Origin: Halomonas sp. 25-S5
GTDB taxonomy: Bacteria > Pseudomonadota > Gammaproteobacteria > Pseudomonadales > Halomonadaceae
Direction: 5' to 3'
Assembly (NCBI RefSeq): GCF_029889845.1
Contig: NZ_JARANV010000025.1
Span: forward strand, 1-59,240
DNA: 59,240 nucleotides
In this document: piece after piece, positions 21,170 through 30,300 of the stretch
Layout of the letters: every line of letters starts with the position of its first letter
Numbering within the stretch: the stretch's first letter is position 1
The notes under the pieces: model-generated
What the model saw: only the letters and a program-made list of their open reading frames with translations
The model's database searches: none
What the model was told of the DNA's origin: nothing
Translations under genes and position numbers: made by a program

Positions 21170-21271
21170 TGTGCCTGTGACGCCCCCAGATGAGTCATCC
21201 CAACGAAGCGCCTCGGCACTTCGCCGGACACGCCACAATAACGACGACAGCCCGGTGCGGCATTGCACTGT

Positions 21272-21292
21272 TGAGGTTGAAAAATAACCTCA
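21272..21292. promoter_or_regulatory. Inverted repeat upstream of the sulfite exporter gene
   Basis: TGAGGTT and AACCTCA, 7-bp perfect arms, are separated by the 7-nt AT-rich loop GAAAAAT. The site lies 52 nt before the YeiH-type gene. It could be an operator or a weak hairpin ending the hps transcript; no T-run follows. Confidence 0.35.
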
Positions 21293-21343
21293 CATCAGCC
21301 TCATGTCCTTGGCTGGGCAGGACAGGGTTAGGAGAGCAGGCAA

Positions 21344-22402
21344 ATGAAACCACAGATATTCTCGACGCCTGAGGCAGGCTGGTCCTCTCGGCTGATTCGT
21401 CGGTTCGGAAGTTTCCGCGCTATCGGCCGTGGCCTGCTCGTGTGCGTCACTATTGCTCTGGCCACCACCTTCATCGCCGATCACTATGGAGGGCCGACAC
21501 TCCTTTACGCCTTGCTATTTGGCATGTCACTGCACTTTCTGAGTGAAGAGGGGCGTTGCCGTGAGGGTATCGAGTTTGCCGCTCGCACTGTGCTCCGGCT
21601 TGGCGTAGCTCTGTTGGGAGCACGAATGACACTGGAGCAGGTTGGAGACCTGGGTCTTGGTCCTGTGCTCACTGTGGTTGCGGCAGTGGGTCTGGTCATC
21701 GTCTGTGGAGCAGCGTTAGCCAGGGTCCTGGGACTCCCTCGAGATCTCGGTCTGTTGACAGGAGGTGCGGTAGCCATCTGTGGTGCGTCGGCGGCCCTGG
21801 CCCTGTCGGCGGTGATGCCGCGCCATGAAACCAGCGAGCGTAATACTATCCTCACGGTAGTAGGCGTGACAACGCTCTCGACCATGGCGATGGTGACCTA
21901 TCCGCTGATCGCCGGGGTCCTTGAACTCACAAATGCCCAGGCTGGTATCTTCCTGGGTGGCACGATCCACGACGTGGCCCAGGTGGTGGGTGCTGGCTAC
22001 ATGATCTCGGAACAGACCGGCGATATCTCGACGTTGGTCAAGCTGGTGAGGGTTGCCATGCTGGTGCCGGCAGTCATGGTCTTCATGTGGCTGTTTCGTG
22101 CGTCACGCCAGGAGGAGGGGGCGGCGACCAAGGTGCCGATGCTGCCGGGCTTCCTGGTGGGCTTCGTGGTCTTGGTCCTAGTCAACAGCCTGGGGCTCAT
22201 TCCCGAGACAGTGAACGAGGGGATGTCGACCCTGTCTCGCTGGTGCCTCGTCACCGCTATCGCGGCGCTTGGCATCAAGACGTCGTTCCAGAAGCTTGCG
22301 GTGGTGGGGTGGAAGCCGGTGATCCTGATGGCTCTGGAGACCGTGATTCTGCTGGCCATAGTGCTTGGCGTGGTGCTGTTCGCTGGTTTGGGGACTCAGT
22401 GA
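21344..22402 (+). CDS. suyZ: YeiH-family permease, probable sulfite exporter
   Basis: A 352-residue membrane protein of the UPF0324/YeiH family with about ten hydrophobic segments. Family signatures are LRLGVALLGARM, GGAVAICGASAALALSAV and FLGGTIHDVAQVVGAGYM. Members named SuyZ or CuyZ occur in clusters for sulfolactate or cysteate desulfonation and are proposed to export the sulfite released; SuyAB would produce sulfite here. It is on the same strand as hpsP but 174 nt away, so it may have its own promoter. AGGAGAG precedes the ATG. Export rather than uptake is inferred from context. Confidence 0.82.
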   Translation: MKPQIFSTPEAGWSSRLIRRFGSFRAIGRGLLVCVTIALATTFIADHYGGPTLLYALLFGMSLHFLSEEGRCREGIEFAARTVLRLGVALLGARMTLEQVGDLGLGPVLTVVAAVGLVIVCGAALARVLGLPRDLGLLTGGAVAICGASAALALSAVMPRHETSERNTILTVVGVTTLSTMAMVTYPLIAGVLELTNAQAGIFLGGTIHDVAQVVGAGYMISEQTGDISTLVKLVRVAMLVPAVMVFMWLFRASRQEEGAATKVPMLPGFLVGFVVLVLVNSLGLIPETVNEGMSTLSRWCLVTAIAALGIKTSFQKLAVVGWKPVILMALETVILLAIVLGVVLFAGLGTQ

Positions 22403-22703
22403 GCGGTGTCACGTATGTCGATGCGGTGGTTTCAAGGGCAGCTTGAGATCAGGTGTTTGCCGCCATAATTGGGCGCGTGTCCCAAGTCCACCTATGGCAC
22501 CAAGCGAGGTAGACACGGTAGCTTATGGGCCCACTGGTGATTTTCCTTGATGTTTCGGCTAGCTTGGGCGTTTATTTTCAAGGTGATATCAAGTCCGTGG
22601 TGGACATTGTGGTCACCATACCGCAGCTTGAGTTTCCTATCTGGCTTAGGTATGACTAGTCAGACTAGGGCATGCAAAATCCAAATACTGTGCGGAGATC
22701 AAC
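22403..22703. other. Intergenic gap between suyZ and pntA
   Basis: This 301-nt stretch has lower GC than the flanking genes. I see no coding signal, repeat or RNA hallmark apart from the promoter-like hexamers before pntA. It marks the right border of the sulfonate island. Confidence 0.6.
22628..22656 (+). promoter_or_regulatory. Probable sigma-70 promoter of pntAB
   Basis: TTGAGT (22628-22633), a 17-nt spacer and TATGAC (22651-22656) lie 47 nt upstream of the pntA start. Spacing is optimal and each hexamer differs from consensus at two or fewer positions. Confidence 0.5.
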
Positions 22704-24275
22704 GTGAAAATTGGCGCACCGAAGGAGACTGCCCGGGGGGAAGCGCGCGTCGCGCTCACCCCCGAGAGCGCGAAGCAGATCCAGAAATTGGGACATGAGT
22801 GTCTCGTCGAGGCCGGGGCCGGGGTGGCCGCCGGCTTCACCGATGACGCCTACCGCGAGGCCGGGGTCAGCGTCGTCGACGGCACCGAGGCGCTGTGGAC
22901 CGAGGCTGAGGTAGTCATCAAGGTCCGCGAGCCCTCCGAGGAAGAGGCCCGCCGGCTGCGCGAGGGCCAGACCCTGATCGCCTTCTTCTGGCCGGCCCAG
23001 AACGAGGACATGCTCGAGCTGTGCAAGGCCCAGGGGGCCACCGTGATCGCCATGGACATGGTGCCGCGTATCTCCCGGGCACAGAAGATGGACGCGCTCT
23101 CGTCGATGGCCAACATCGCCGGTTATCGGGCGGTGATCGAGGCGGGCAACAACTTCGGGCGCTTCTTCACCGGCCAGGTGACCGCCGCGGGCAAGGTGCC
23201 ACCGGCCAAGGTGCTGGTGATCGGCGCTGGCGTGGCGGGCCTCTCTGCCATCGGCACCGCCACCAGCCTGGGGGCCGTGGTGCGCGCCTTCGACGTGCGC
23301 CCCGAGGTGGCCGAGCAGATCGAGTCGATGGGCGCCGAGTTCCTGTTTCTCGACTTCGACGAGAGCCAGGACGGCGCGGAGAGCGGCGGCTACGCCTCGC
23401 CCTCCAGCCCCGAGTTCCGCGAGAAGCAGCTCGAGTGCTTCCGCGAGCAGGCCCCGGACGTCGACATCGTCATCACCACCGCGCTGATCCCCGGCAAGCC
23501 GGCGCCCAAGCTGTGGCTGGAGGACATGGTCGAGGCCATGAAGCCCGGCTCGGTGATCATCGACCTGGCGGCCGAGAAGGGCGGCAACTGCGACCTGACC
23601 AAGCCCGACGAGAAGGTGGTGAGCGACAATGGCGTGACGGTCGTCGGCTATACCGACTTCCCCTCGCGCATGGCCACCCAGGCCTCGTTGCTCTATTCCA
23701 CCAACATCCGCCATATGCTCACCGATCTTACCCCCGAGAAAGACGGGGAGATCGTGCATGACATGGAGGATGACGTGATCCGCGGCTCTACGGTGACCCA
23801 CCAGGGCGAGGTCACCTTCCCGCCGCCGCCGCCGAAGGTCAAGGCCATCGGCGCATCCAAGCCCAAGCCCAAGGAGAAGGAGCCGACCCCGGAGGAGAGG
23901 AAAGCCGCGGAACATGCTGCCTTCAAGGCGCAGACCAAGCGCCAGGTGACCCTGCTCGCCGTGGGCGGCGCGCTGATGCTGCTGCTCGGCCAGGTGGCCC
24001 CGACGTCCTTCATGCAGCACTTCATCGTCTTTGTGCTGGCCTGCTTCGTGGGCTTCCAGGTGATCTGGGGCGTCAGCCATTCGCTGCATACGCCGCTGAT
24101 GGCGGTGACCAACGCGATCTCCGGCATCATCATCCTCGGGGCGGTCCTGCAGATCGGCTCCGGCAGCGTCGTCGTCGGCGTGCTCGCGGCGATCTCGGTG
24201 CTGATCGCGTCCATCAATATCGTGGGTGGCTTCCTGGTGACACGCCGGATGCTGGCCATGTTCCAGAAATCCTGA
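22704..24275 (+). CDS. pntA: Proton-translocating transhydrogenase subunit alpha
   Basis: A 523-residue alpha subunit of the membrane NAD(P) transhydrogenase, which uses proton-motive force to reduce NADP with NADH. It starts at GTG ([20 protein letters not shown], the family N-terminus). The NAD-binding domain has [17 protein letters not shown] near residue 172 and [17 protein letters not shown] Pro/Lys-rich linker near residues 373-400 leads to four membrane helices. Length fits the fused alpha type (E. coli 510). pntB follows after 16 nt. NADH made by the island's dehydrogenases could be converted to NADPH here, though that link is only positional. Confidence 0.96.
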   Translation: MKIGAPKETARGEARVALTPESAKQIQKLGHECLVEAGAGVAAGFTDDAYREAGVSVVDGTEALWTEAEVVIKVREPSEEEARRLREGQTLIAFFWPAQNEDMLELCKAQGATVIAMDMVPRISRAQKMDALSSMANIAGYRAVIEAGNNFGRFFTGQVTAAGKVPPAKVLVIGAGVAGLSAIGTATSLGAVVRAFDVRPEVAEQIESMGAEFLFLDFDESQDGAESGGYASPSSPEFREKQLECFREQAPDVDIVITTALIPGKPAPKLWLEDMVEAMKPGSVIIDLAAEKGGNCDLTKPDEKVVSDNGVTVVGYTDFPSRMATQASLLYSTNIRHMLTDLTPEKDGEIVHDMEDDVIRGSTVTHQGEVTFPPPPPKVKAIGASKPKPKEKEPTPEERKAAEHAAFKAQTKRQVTLLAVGGALMLLLGQVAPTSFMQHFIVFVLACFVGFQVIWGVSHSLHTPLMAVTNAISGIIILGAVLQIGSGSVVVGVLAAISVLIASINIVGGFLVTRRMLAMFQKS

Positions 24276-24291
24276 GCGGCGGAGAGACGAC

Positions 24292-25734
24292 ATGTTGGGT
24301 CAAGGATTCGTATCTGCCGCGGCGATCGCGGCAAGTGTATTGTTCATCCTCTCGCTGGGGGGGCTGAGCAACCAGGAGAAGGCCAAGCGGGCCGTCTGGT
24401 ACGGCATCGTCGGCATGGCCGTGGCGGTGTTCTTCACCGCCTTCGGGCCGGGCATCGGCGGCTACTGGTGGATGATCCCGATGATGGCCATCGGCGCGGG
24501 CGTCGGCGTCTACGTGGCCGGCAAGGTCGAGATGACCGAGATGCCGCAGCTGGTGGCGGCGCTGCACAGCTTCGTGGGCCTGGCCGCGGTCTTCGTGGCC
24601 TGGAGCGCGGACCTGGAGAGGCGCCGGGTGATGGCGGCGCGGGCCTTGGATGCCTCGATGGAGGAGTTCTCGGCCTTCGCCGCCCTGGTGGCCGAGAAGA
24701 CCCCCGCCGAGCTCACGTTCCTGCAGGTCGAGGTGGTGCTGGGGATCTTCATCGGCGCGGTGACCTTCACCGGCTCGGTGATCGCCTTCGGCAAGCTGGC
24801 CGGCAAGATCGACGGCAAGCCCAAGCAGCTGCCCGGCGGGCACCTGCTCAACGCCGGGGCGGCGGCCCTGTCGCTGCTGCTGGCCATCCTCTATCTCAAC
24901 GGGGCCGGCTTCTGGACCCTGCTGGTGCTGGCGGCGCTGGCCTTCTTCATCGGCTACCACCTGATCATGGGCATCGGCGGCGCCGACATGCCGGTGGTAG
25001 TGTCGATGCTCAACAGCTACTCCGGCTGGGCCGCGGCCGCCATCGGCTTCACGCTCTCCAATGACCTGTTGATCGTCACCGGTGCCCTGGTGGGCTCAAG
25101 CGGCGCAATCCTGTCGTACATCATGTGCAAGGCGATGAACCGCAACTTCATCAACGTCATCCTCGGCGGCTTCGGCGGCAGCCAGGGGCCGGCGGCGGAG
25201 ATCGAGGGCGAGCAGGTGGCCATCGACGCAGGCAGCGTGGCCAGTGCCCTCAACGATGCCGACAGCGTGATCATCGTACCGGGCTACGGCATGGCGGTGG
25301 CCCAGGCCCAGAACGCGGTCAGCGAGCTGACGCGCAAGCTGCGCGCCGCCGGCAAGAACGTGCGCTTCGGCATCCATCCGGTGGCGGGTCGCCTGCCGGG
25401 GCACATGAACGTGCTGCTCGCCGAGGCCAAGGTGCCCTATGACATCGTGCTGGAGATGGACGAGATCAACGACGACTTCCCCACCACCGACGTGGTGATC
25501 GTCATCGGCTCCAATGACATCGTCAACCCGGCCGCCCAGGAGGACCCTAACAGCCCCATCGCCGGTATGCCGGTGCTCAAGGTCTGGGAATCCAAGCAGG
25601 TGTTCGTCTGCAAGCGGGGCCAGGGGACCGGCTACTCTGGCATCGAGAACCCGCTGTTCTTCAAGGAGAACACGCGGATGTTCTACGGCGATGCCAGGTC
25701 GAGCATTGACTCGCTGCTGCATCTGATCGACTGA
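24292..25734 (+). CDS. pntB: Proton-translocating transhydrogenase subunit beta
   Basis: A 480-residue beta subunit with eight or nine membrane helices, then the NADP-binding domain III. Landmarks are [17 protein letters not shown] near residue 85, [16 protein letters not shown] near residue 238, and [15 protein letters not shown] and [23 protein letters not shown] in the C-terminal domain. It is separated by 16 nt from pntA, with GGAGAG as ribosome site. A strong terminator lies 50 nt after its stop, so pntAB is a complete operon. Confidence 0.96.
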   Translation: MLGQGFVSAAAIAASVLFILSLGGLSNQEKAKRAVWYGIVGMAVAVFFTAFGPGIGGYWWMIPMMAIGAGVGVYVAGKVEMTEMPQLVAALHSFVGLAAVFVAWSADLERRRVMAARALDASMEEFSAFAALVAEKTPAELTFLQVEVVLGIFIGAVTFTGSVIAFGKLAGKIDGKPKQLPGGHLLNAGAAALSLLLAILYLNGAGFWTLLVLAALAFFIGYHLIMGIGGADMPVVVSMLNSYSGWAAAAIGFTLSNDLLIVTGALVGSSGAILSYIMCKAMNRNFINVILGGFGGSQGPAAEIEGEQVAIDAGSVASALNDADSVIIVPGYGMAVAQAQNAVSELTRKLRAAGKNVRFGIHPVAGRLPGHMNVLLAEAKVPYDIVLEMDEINDDFPTTDVVIVIGSNDIVNPAAQEDPNSPIAGMPVLKVWESKQVFVCKRGQGTGYSGIENPLFFKENTRMFYGDARSSIDSLLHLID

Positions 25735-25782
25735 GCCGGGTGCGTCCGGGCCGGATTGCCGGCCCGGGTTCCGACATCTCGA

Positions 25783-25807
25783 CACGCCCCTTCGCGGGGC
25801 GTTTTTT
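25783..25807 (+). terminator. Rho-independent terminator of pntAB
   Basis: CGCCCC and GGGGCG arms around a TTCGC loop are followed by six T residues (25802-25807). This is the best intrinsic terminator in the window, and it sits between pntB and gpsA. Confidence 0.9.
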
Positions 25808-25847
25808 CGTTACACTCCTCTCATCCACTCAGCTTCCCGGGGCGACC

Positions 25848-26915
25848 ATGTCAGACCAATCCATGCGCGTGGCGGTGCTCGGCGGCGGCAGCTTCGGCAC
25901 CGCCCTGGCCAGCATCGCCGCCGACAACGGGGCCGAGGTGCACCAGTGGTTGCGCGACCCCGACCTGGCGGCACAGATCACTCGCGAGCACCGTAACGGC
26001 CGTTACCTGCCCGACTTCGCCATCAATGCCGCGGTGGTGGCCTCCACCGAGATGGCCGAGGTCCTCGAAAGCGCCGAGCTGGTGCTGGTGGCCATTCCCT
26101 CCAAGGCCTTCCGCGAGGTGGTGCGCCAGGCGCGGCCCTTCCTGCACGAGGCGCAGATCCTGGTCAGCACCACCAAGGGCATCCAGGAGGAGGGCTTCAA
26201 GCTGATGAGCCAGATCCTCGAGGAGGAGACCGGCTTTGCGCATATCGGCGTGATCTCGGGGCCCAACCTGGCCTCAGAGATCGCCGCCAAACAGCTCACT
26301 GCCACGGTGATCGCCAGCGACGACCCGCAGACCCGTACCCGCGTGCAGACCGCCCTGGGCTGCGACTACTTCCGGGTCTATGCCAGCAACGACCGCTTCG
26401 GGGTGGAACTGGGCGGGGCGCTCAAGAACATCTATGCGATCGCTGCCGGCATGGCGGCAGCGCTGGGCATGGGCGAGAACACTCGCAGCATGCTCATGAC
26501 CCGGGCGCTGGCCGAGATGAGCCGCTTCGCGGTGGACCAGGGGGCCAACCCCATGACCTTCCTGGGGCTCGCCGGGGTGGGCGATCTGATCGTCACCTGT
26601 TCCTCGGCGCTGTCGCGCAACTATCGGGTGGGCCAGGCCCTGGGCGAGGGCAGGACCCTGGACGAGGCGGTCGAGGCCCTGGGCCAGGTCGCCGAGGGGG
26701 TCAATACCGTGCGCCTGGTGCGCGATAAGGCCCATGAGGACGGCGTCTACATGCCGCTGGCCGAGGGTCTCTACCAGGTACTGTTCAAGGGCGTGCCGGC
26801 CCGGGACATGGCGCGACTGCTGATGCTCGGCGAGCAGAGCAGCGACGTGGAGTTCGTGCTGCCGCGCAAGGACGTGCAGCAGGATCGTCGCGACGGGGGC
26901 GAGCGCCATGGCTGA
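25848..26915 (+). CDS. gpsA: Glycerol-3-phosphate dehydrogenase (NAD(P)+)
   Basis: A 355-residue cytoplasmic enzyme making sn-glycerol 3-phosphate from dihydroxyacetone phosphate for phospholipids. The Rossmann motif [14 protein letters not shown] is near residues 8-21. [24 protein letters not shown] and [23 protein letters not shown] (with the catalytic Lys) identify GpsA. The start [14 protein letters not shown] follows the pntB terminator; the longer upstream reading crosses that terminator and is rejected. The 3' end overlaps the sixA-like gene by 8 nt. The C-terminal tail ([15 protein letters not shown]) is longer and more polar than usual. Confidence 0.95.
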   Translation: MSDQSMRVAVLGGGSFGTALASIAADNGAEVHQWLRDPDLAAQITREHRNGRYLPDFAINAAVVASTEMAEVLESAELVLVAIPSKAFREVVRQARPFLHEAQILVSTTKGIQEEGFKLMSQILEEETGFAHIGVISGPNLASEIAAKQLTATVIASDDPQTRTRVQTALGCDYFRVYASNDRFGVELGGALKNIYAIAAGMAAALGMGENTRSMLMTRALAEMSRFAVDQGANPMTFLGLAGVGDLIVTCSSALSRNYRVGQALGEGRTLDEAVEALGQVAEGVNTVRLVRDKAHEDGVYMPLAEGLYQVLFKGVPARDMARLLMLGEQSSDVEFVLPRKDVQQDRRDGGERHG

Positions 26916-27390
26916 GCGGCTGTTGATCATGCGCCACGGACAGGCCGGCCAGGGCCGGCCGGATGCGGCGCGCGAGCTCACTGGGCAGGGCGACCGGGAG
27001 GCGGCCTGCATGGCGCGCTGGCTCGCCGCCCGCGAGGACCTGGATCTCACGCGCCTGCGCCTGCTGGCCAGCCCCTATGTGCGGGCCCGACAGACGGCGG
27101 CGCGGATCGCCGAGCCCCAGGGGCTCGCGGTCGAGTCCCTGCCGATCATCACCCCCGACGATCCCCCCGAGGCGGTGGTCGAGTGGCTGCTCGGCGAGCC
27201 CGATGACCGGCCACTGATGCTGGTCAGCCACATGCCGCTGGTCGCCGCCCTCACCGGCCTGCTGGTGGAAGGGCGAGGCGATCGCGGCCCCGGCTTCCCC
27301 ACGGCCGCCGTGGCCGAGCTCGATGCCGAGGTATGGGCAGCAGGCTGCGCCCGACTTCTCGGTTTCACGGGGCCAGCCGACCTTGGTTAG
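26908..27390 (+). CDS. sixA: SixA-type histidine phosphatase
   Basis: A 160-residue phosphohistidine phosphatase of the histidine-phosphatase branch. The N-terminal [10 protein letters not shown] (nucleophile H10, with R9) and a second active-site His in [10 protein letters not shown] near residue 110 match SixA, which removes phosphate from His-containing phosphotransfer domains. Length equals E. coli SixA (161). It is coupled to gpsA by an 8-nt overlap, an arrangement seen in related gammaproteobacteria. Its stop overlaps the convergent permease gene by 3 nt. The physiological partner is not evident here. Confidence 0.88.
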   Translation: MAERLLIMRHGQAGQGRPDAARELTGQGDREAACMARWLAAREDLDLTRLRLLASPYVRARQTAARIAEPQGLAVESLPIITPDDPPEAVVEWLLGEPDDRPLMLVSHMPLVAALTGLLVEGRGDRGPGFPTAAVAELDAEVWAAGCARLLGFTGPADLG

Positions 27391-28349
27391 ATCAGGCCGG
27401 CGGCCCTGAGCCCGAAGGCCCCCAGGGTGATGGTCAAGCTGGCCATCAGCGTGGTCAGGGCGATGATGTTGGCGGTGAGGATATCGTCGCCGCCCATGGC
27501 CTTGGCCATGACGAAGGCCGCGGCGGCGGTGGGGCTGGCGAAGAACAGGAACATCACGCCTAGCGTCGGGCCGGTGAAGCCCGCCGTCAGGGCCAGCAGC
27601 GTCGCCGCCGCGGGGACTACCACCATCTTGGCCAGGCTGGCGCTCATGGAGGTGCGGTAACCCTTCTTAAGGGCGCGCGTGGAGAGGGTGGCGCCGATGC
27701 AGATCAGCGCCAGGGGCAGGGTGAGCGAGGCGAAATAGTCGCCGGTGGTGGTGAGCCAGGGTGGCAGTGGCACTTCATATACGGCGAAGGGCGTGGCCAC
27801 GACCACCGCCAGGATCAGCGGGTTGGTCAGGATATGGCGGAAGATGCTGCGCCAGTCGATGCCCTTCGGCGCACCTTCCGCGCGGGGCTGGTAGGCCGTC
27901 AGCACGATCACCGACAGCACGTTGTAGCTCAGGATCACCACGCCGAGCAGCAGGCCACCCAAAGATAGCCCCTCGTCGCCGTACATGCCGGCAGCCAGAG
28001 CCAGGCCCACGATGCCACAGTTGCCGCGAAACGCGCCCTGGACATAGACACCGCGGAGCGGCCGCCGGACCCGGAGGATGGCCCAGCCCCAGGTCGCAGC
28101 GAAACTCGCCAAGGTCGCCAGGGCAAAGAAGCTCAGCATCCAGGGGTCGAGGGTCGCTTCCAGGTCGGCGTCGGCCAGGCCGAAGAACAGCAGCGTCGGC
28201 AGGGTGGCCTTGAAGACCAGCATCGAGGCGGTGGCGACGAAGGCCTGGTCAATCCAGCCGGCGCGCTTCAGGCCGATGCCGATGAAGACCATGGCGAATA
28301 CCGGCAGAGTGATCTCCAGGGTCCGCAGGAAGAGGGTCGAGAGCTCCAT
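27387..28349 (-). CDS. AEC-family auxin efflux carrier-like permease
   Basis: A 320-residue membrane protein with about ten hydrophobic helices, an AEC-family (PF03547) permease. Typical features are FRGNCGIVGLALAAGMYG near residue 108, LTNPLILAVVVATPFAVY, and a C-terminal FLFFASPTAAAAFVMAKAMGGD. Bacterial members export or import organic acids such as malate; the substrate cannot be told here. It converges on sixA with a 3-nt overlap. A tiny ORF with its own ribosome site lies 11 nt upstream and is probably co-transcribed. Confidence 0.85.
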   Translation of the reverse strand: MELSTLFLRTLEITLPVFAMVFIGIGLKRAGWIDQAFVATASMLVFKATLPTLLFFGLADADLEATLDPWMLSFFALATLASFAATWGWAILRVRRPLRGVYVQGAFRGNCGIVGLALAAGMYGDEGLSLGGLLLGVVILSYNVLSVIVLTAYQPRAEGAPKGIDWRSIFRHILTNPLILAVVVATPFAVYEVPLPPWLTTTGDYFASLTLPLALICIGATLSTRALKKGYRTSMSASLAKMVVVPAAATLLALTAGFTGPTLGVMFLFFASPTAAAAFVMAKAMGGDDILTANIIALTTLMASLTITLGAFGLRAAGLI

Positions 28350-28360
28350 GGGGGCCTGGC

Positions 28361-28468
28361 CTAGCGCGCCAGCCAGAGGCCGACGATCACGGCGGTGATC
28401 ACGGTGATGAAAAATACCCGATTGCGGGCGCGGGTATCTCGGGCGGGCTTGCGGGGATCTTCCACCAC
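28361..28468 (-). CDS. 35-residue single-span membrane peptide
   Basis: GTG-initiated ORF of 35 residues: a basic N-terminus (EDPRKPARDTRARNR) followed by one hydrophobic helix (VFFITVITAVIVGLWLA) and a final Arg. AGGAG lies eight bases upstream and the stop is 11 nt before the AEC permease start. The topology, basic inside then one helix, is typical of genuine small membrane proteins. No family is recognised. It could be an accessory peptide of the permease. Confidence 0.5.
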   Translation of the reverse strand: MVEDPRKPARDTRARNRVFFITVITAVIVGLWLAR

Positions 28469-28564
28469 GGGGGCTCCTGTCGATTGGCCTGTCGCCGTCG
28501 GGCGACTTGGCGGATCATGGTAATCCCGTTAGCCTGCTATCGCCAGAAGGGTGCCGGCCGGGCA

Positions 28565-28590
28565 CCCGCGAGCAGGACCCGCGAGCAGGA
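28565..28590. repeat. 13-bp tandem duplication before a hydrolase gene
   Basis: CCCGCGAGCAGGA occurs twice in direct succession (28565-28577 and 28578-28590), ending 7 nt before the ATG. The duplication gives two copies of the AGCAGGA purine block that contributes to the ribosome site. Confidence 0.85.
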
Positions 28591-28597
28591 AGAGTTC

Positions 28598-29413
28598 ATG
28601 AGCAGATCCGACCACGCCTCACGCATTCCCCTCGTCTTCGCCCACGCCAACGGCTTCCCGGGCCAGAGCTACCGCAGCTTCCTGGCGCCGCTGGTTGAGC
28701 GGTTCGACGTGCATCCGCTGGATCGCCTGGGCCATCATCCCGATTTCCCCGTCGGCCACAACTGGCTGGCCCTGCGCGACGAGTTGCTCGAGCACCTGGC
28801 CCGCTTCCCGGGCCCGGTGGTCGGTGTGGGCCACTCCATGGGTGGCGTGCTGATGGCCATGGCCGCCGAGCGCGCGCCAGAGAGGTTCCGCTGCGTGGTG
28901 ATGCTCGACCCGCCGCTGATGCTCGGCCTGGACGCCCTGGTCATGAAGGCCGCCAAGCGGCTGGGTCTGGCCGATCGCGTCACGCCGGCCGGCCGCACCC
29001 TGGGGCGTCGCGACAGCTGGCCCAGCCGGGAGGCGATGGTCCAGTACCTGCGCCGCCGCGGGCTGTTTCGCGGCTTCACCGATCGAGCCCTTCACGACTA
29101 CGTGGACGGCGGCACCCGGGAACTCGACGATGGCCGCGTGGTGCTGATCTACGATCCCGACATCGAGGTGCAGATCTTCCGCCACCTGCCCGATCACCTG
29201 GATGACCTGCCCGCACGGGTTCAGGTCCCTCTCGGCGTGCTCGCGGGCCGCGAGTCCCGGGTGCTCACCGCCCACCGCCGGCGCCGGCTGCGCCGCCGAG
29301 GGGTGCGCGTCGCCGAGGTCTCGGGGGGGCACATGTTTCCCATGGAGGTCCCCGAGGAGACTCGCACGGCCCTGGTGGACATGCTCGACGACCTGCTGGA
29401 GCCGCCGGCATGA
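28598..29413 (+). CDS. Alpha/beta hydrolase (first of pair)
   Basis: A 271-residue alpha/beta-hydrolase-fold protein. The oxyanion segment is FAHANGFPG (14-22), the nucleophile elbow GHSMGG (S80), and the catalytic His lies in SGGHMFPME near residue 247. The start MSRSDHAS is preceded by AGGAAGAG in a tandemly duplicated 13-bp stretch; the longer in-frame ORF lacks such a site. It overlaps the second hydrolase by 4 nt (ATGA), and a patatin follows with another ATGA, giving a three-gene serine-hydrolase operon. The substrate is unknown; a lipid or ester would fit the neighbours. Confidence 0.8.
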   Translation: MSRSDHASRIPLVFAHANGFPGQSYRSFLAPLVERFDVHPLDRLGHHPDFPVGHNWLALRDELLEHLARFPGPVVGVGHSMGGVLMAMAAERAPERFRCVVMLDPPLMLGLDALVMKAAKRLGLADRVTPAGRTLGRRDSWPSREAMVQYLRRRGLFRGFTDRALHDYVDGGTRELDDGRVVLIYDPDIEVQIFRHLPDHLDDLPARVQVPLGVLAGRESRVLTAHRRRRLRRRGVRVAEVSGGHMFPMEVPEETRTALVDMLDDLLEPPA

Positions 29414-30300
29414 GCGAACTGCGTTCCCTGAGGCTGGCCGGGGGCCGCCTGGCGGCGCTGGCCTGGGGCGATGACCAGGCCCCCACCTGGTTGGCGCTGC
29501 ACGGCTGGCTGGACAATGCCGCCAGCTTTTCACGCCTGGCGCCGCGGCTGGTCGCCGCCCTCGGCATTCGACTGGTGGCCATCGACTTCGCCGGTCATGG
29601 CCTGTCCCGCCACCGTCGTGGCGACTATGCGCTCTGGGACTACTGCCACGACCTCCTCGATGCCTGCGACCACCTGGGCCTCGCGCGGGTGCCTCTGCTG
29701 GCCCACTCCATGGGGGCCGGCGTGGCCTGCTTGACGGCCGCCGCCCTGCCGGAGCGCGTCGAGTCACTGGTACTGCTCGACGGCTTGGGGGTCTTGACCA
29801 CCGAGGCCGACGAGGCGTCTGCCCAGCTGCGCAAAGGCCTGCTCGCCGATCGACGCCCTCTCTCGCCGGCGCCGCGCTATCCTGATAGTGAGACCGCCGT
29901 GGCGGCGCGGGTGGCCGGCGGGGCGACGCCCATCGATGCCGAGACGGCGCGCCCGCTGGTGTCACGTAACCTCGAGGCGTTGCCCGATGGCCATGTACAG
30001 CTGCGCACCGATGCCCGGCTGTTGCGCCCGTCCTTGGTGCGGCTCTCGCCCGCGCAGGTGGACGCCATGCTGACGGCGATCCGTTGCCCGGTGCTGTTGG
30101 TGGAAGGGGGAACCGGCATTCTCGGAGAGCGGACTCGGGCGCGCCAGGCCCGGTCGGCGGTGACGAGGCTGACACGCGTCGTGTTGCCGGGGGGCCACCA
30201 CCTGCACCTGGAACCATCGGCGGTCGCCGGGGTGGCGGAGGCCATCGTCGAGTGGCACGACAAGCGGGACGTGGCAGACGAGAAGGAGGATGTACGATGA
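29410..30300 (+). CDS. Alpha/beta hydrolase (second of pair)
   Basis: A 296-residue alpha/beta hydrolase of the MhpC/haloperoxidase-like group. It has LHGWLDNAASF (oxyanion HGW, 31-33), the elbow AHSMGAG (S100), LLDG after strand 6, and the His in GGHHLHLEP near residue 264. It shares little direct sequence with the upstream hydrolase beyond the fold. Coupled by ATGA both to that gene and to the downstream patatin. The sequence closest in character is a generic hydrolase/acyltransferase; I would not assign a substrate. Confidence 0.82.
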   Translation: MSELRSLRLAGGRLAALAWGDDQAPTWLALHGWLDNAASFSRLAPRLVAALGIRLVAIDFAGHGLSRHRRGDYALWDYCHDLLDACDHLGLARVPLLAHSMGAGVACLTAAALPERVESLVLLDGLGVLTTEADEASAQLRKGLLADRRPLSPAPRYPDSETAVAARVAGGATPIDAETARPLVSRNLEALPDGHVQLRTDARLLRPSLVRLSPAQVDAMLTAIRCPVLLVEGGTGILGERTRARQARSAVTRLTRVVLPGGHHLHLEPSAVAGVAEAIVEWHDKRDVADEKEDVR

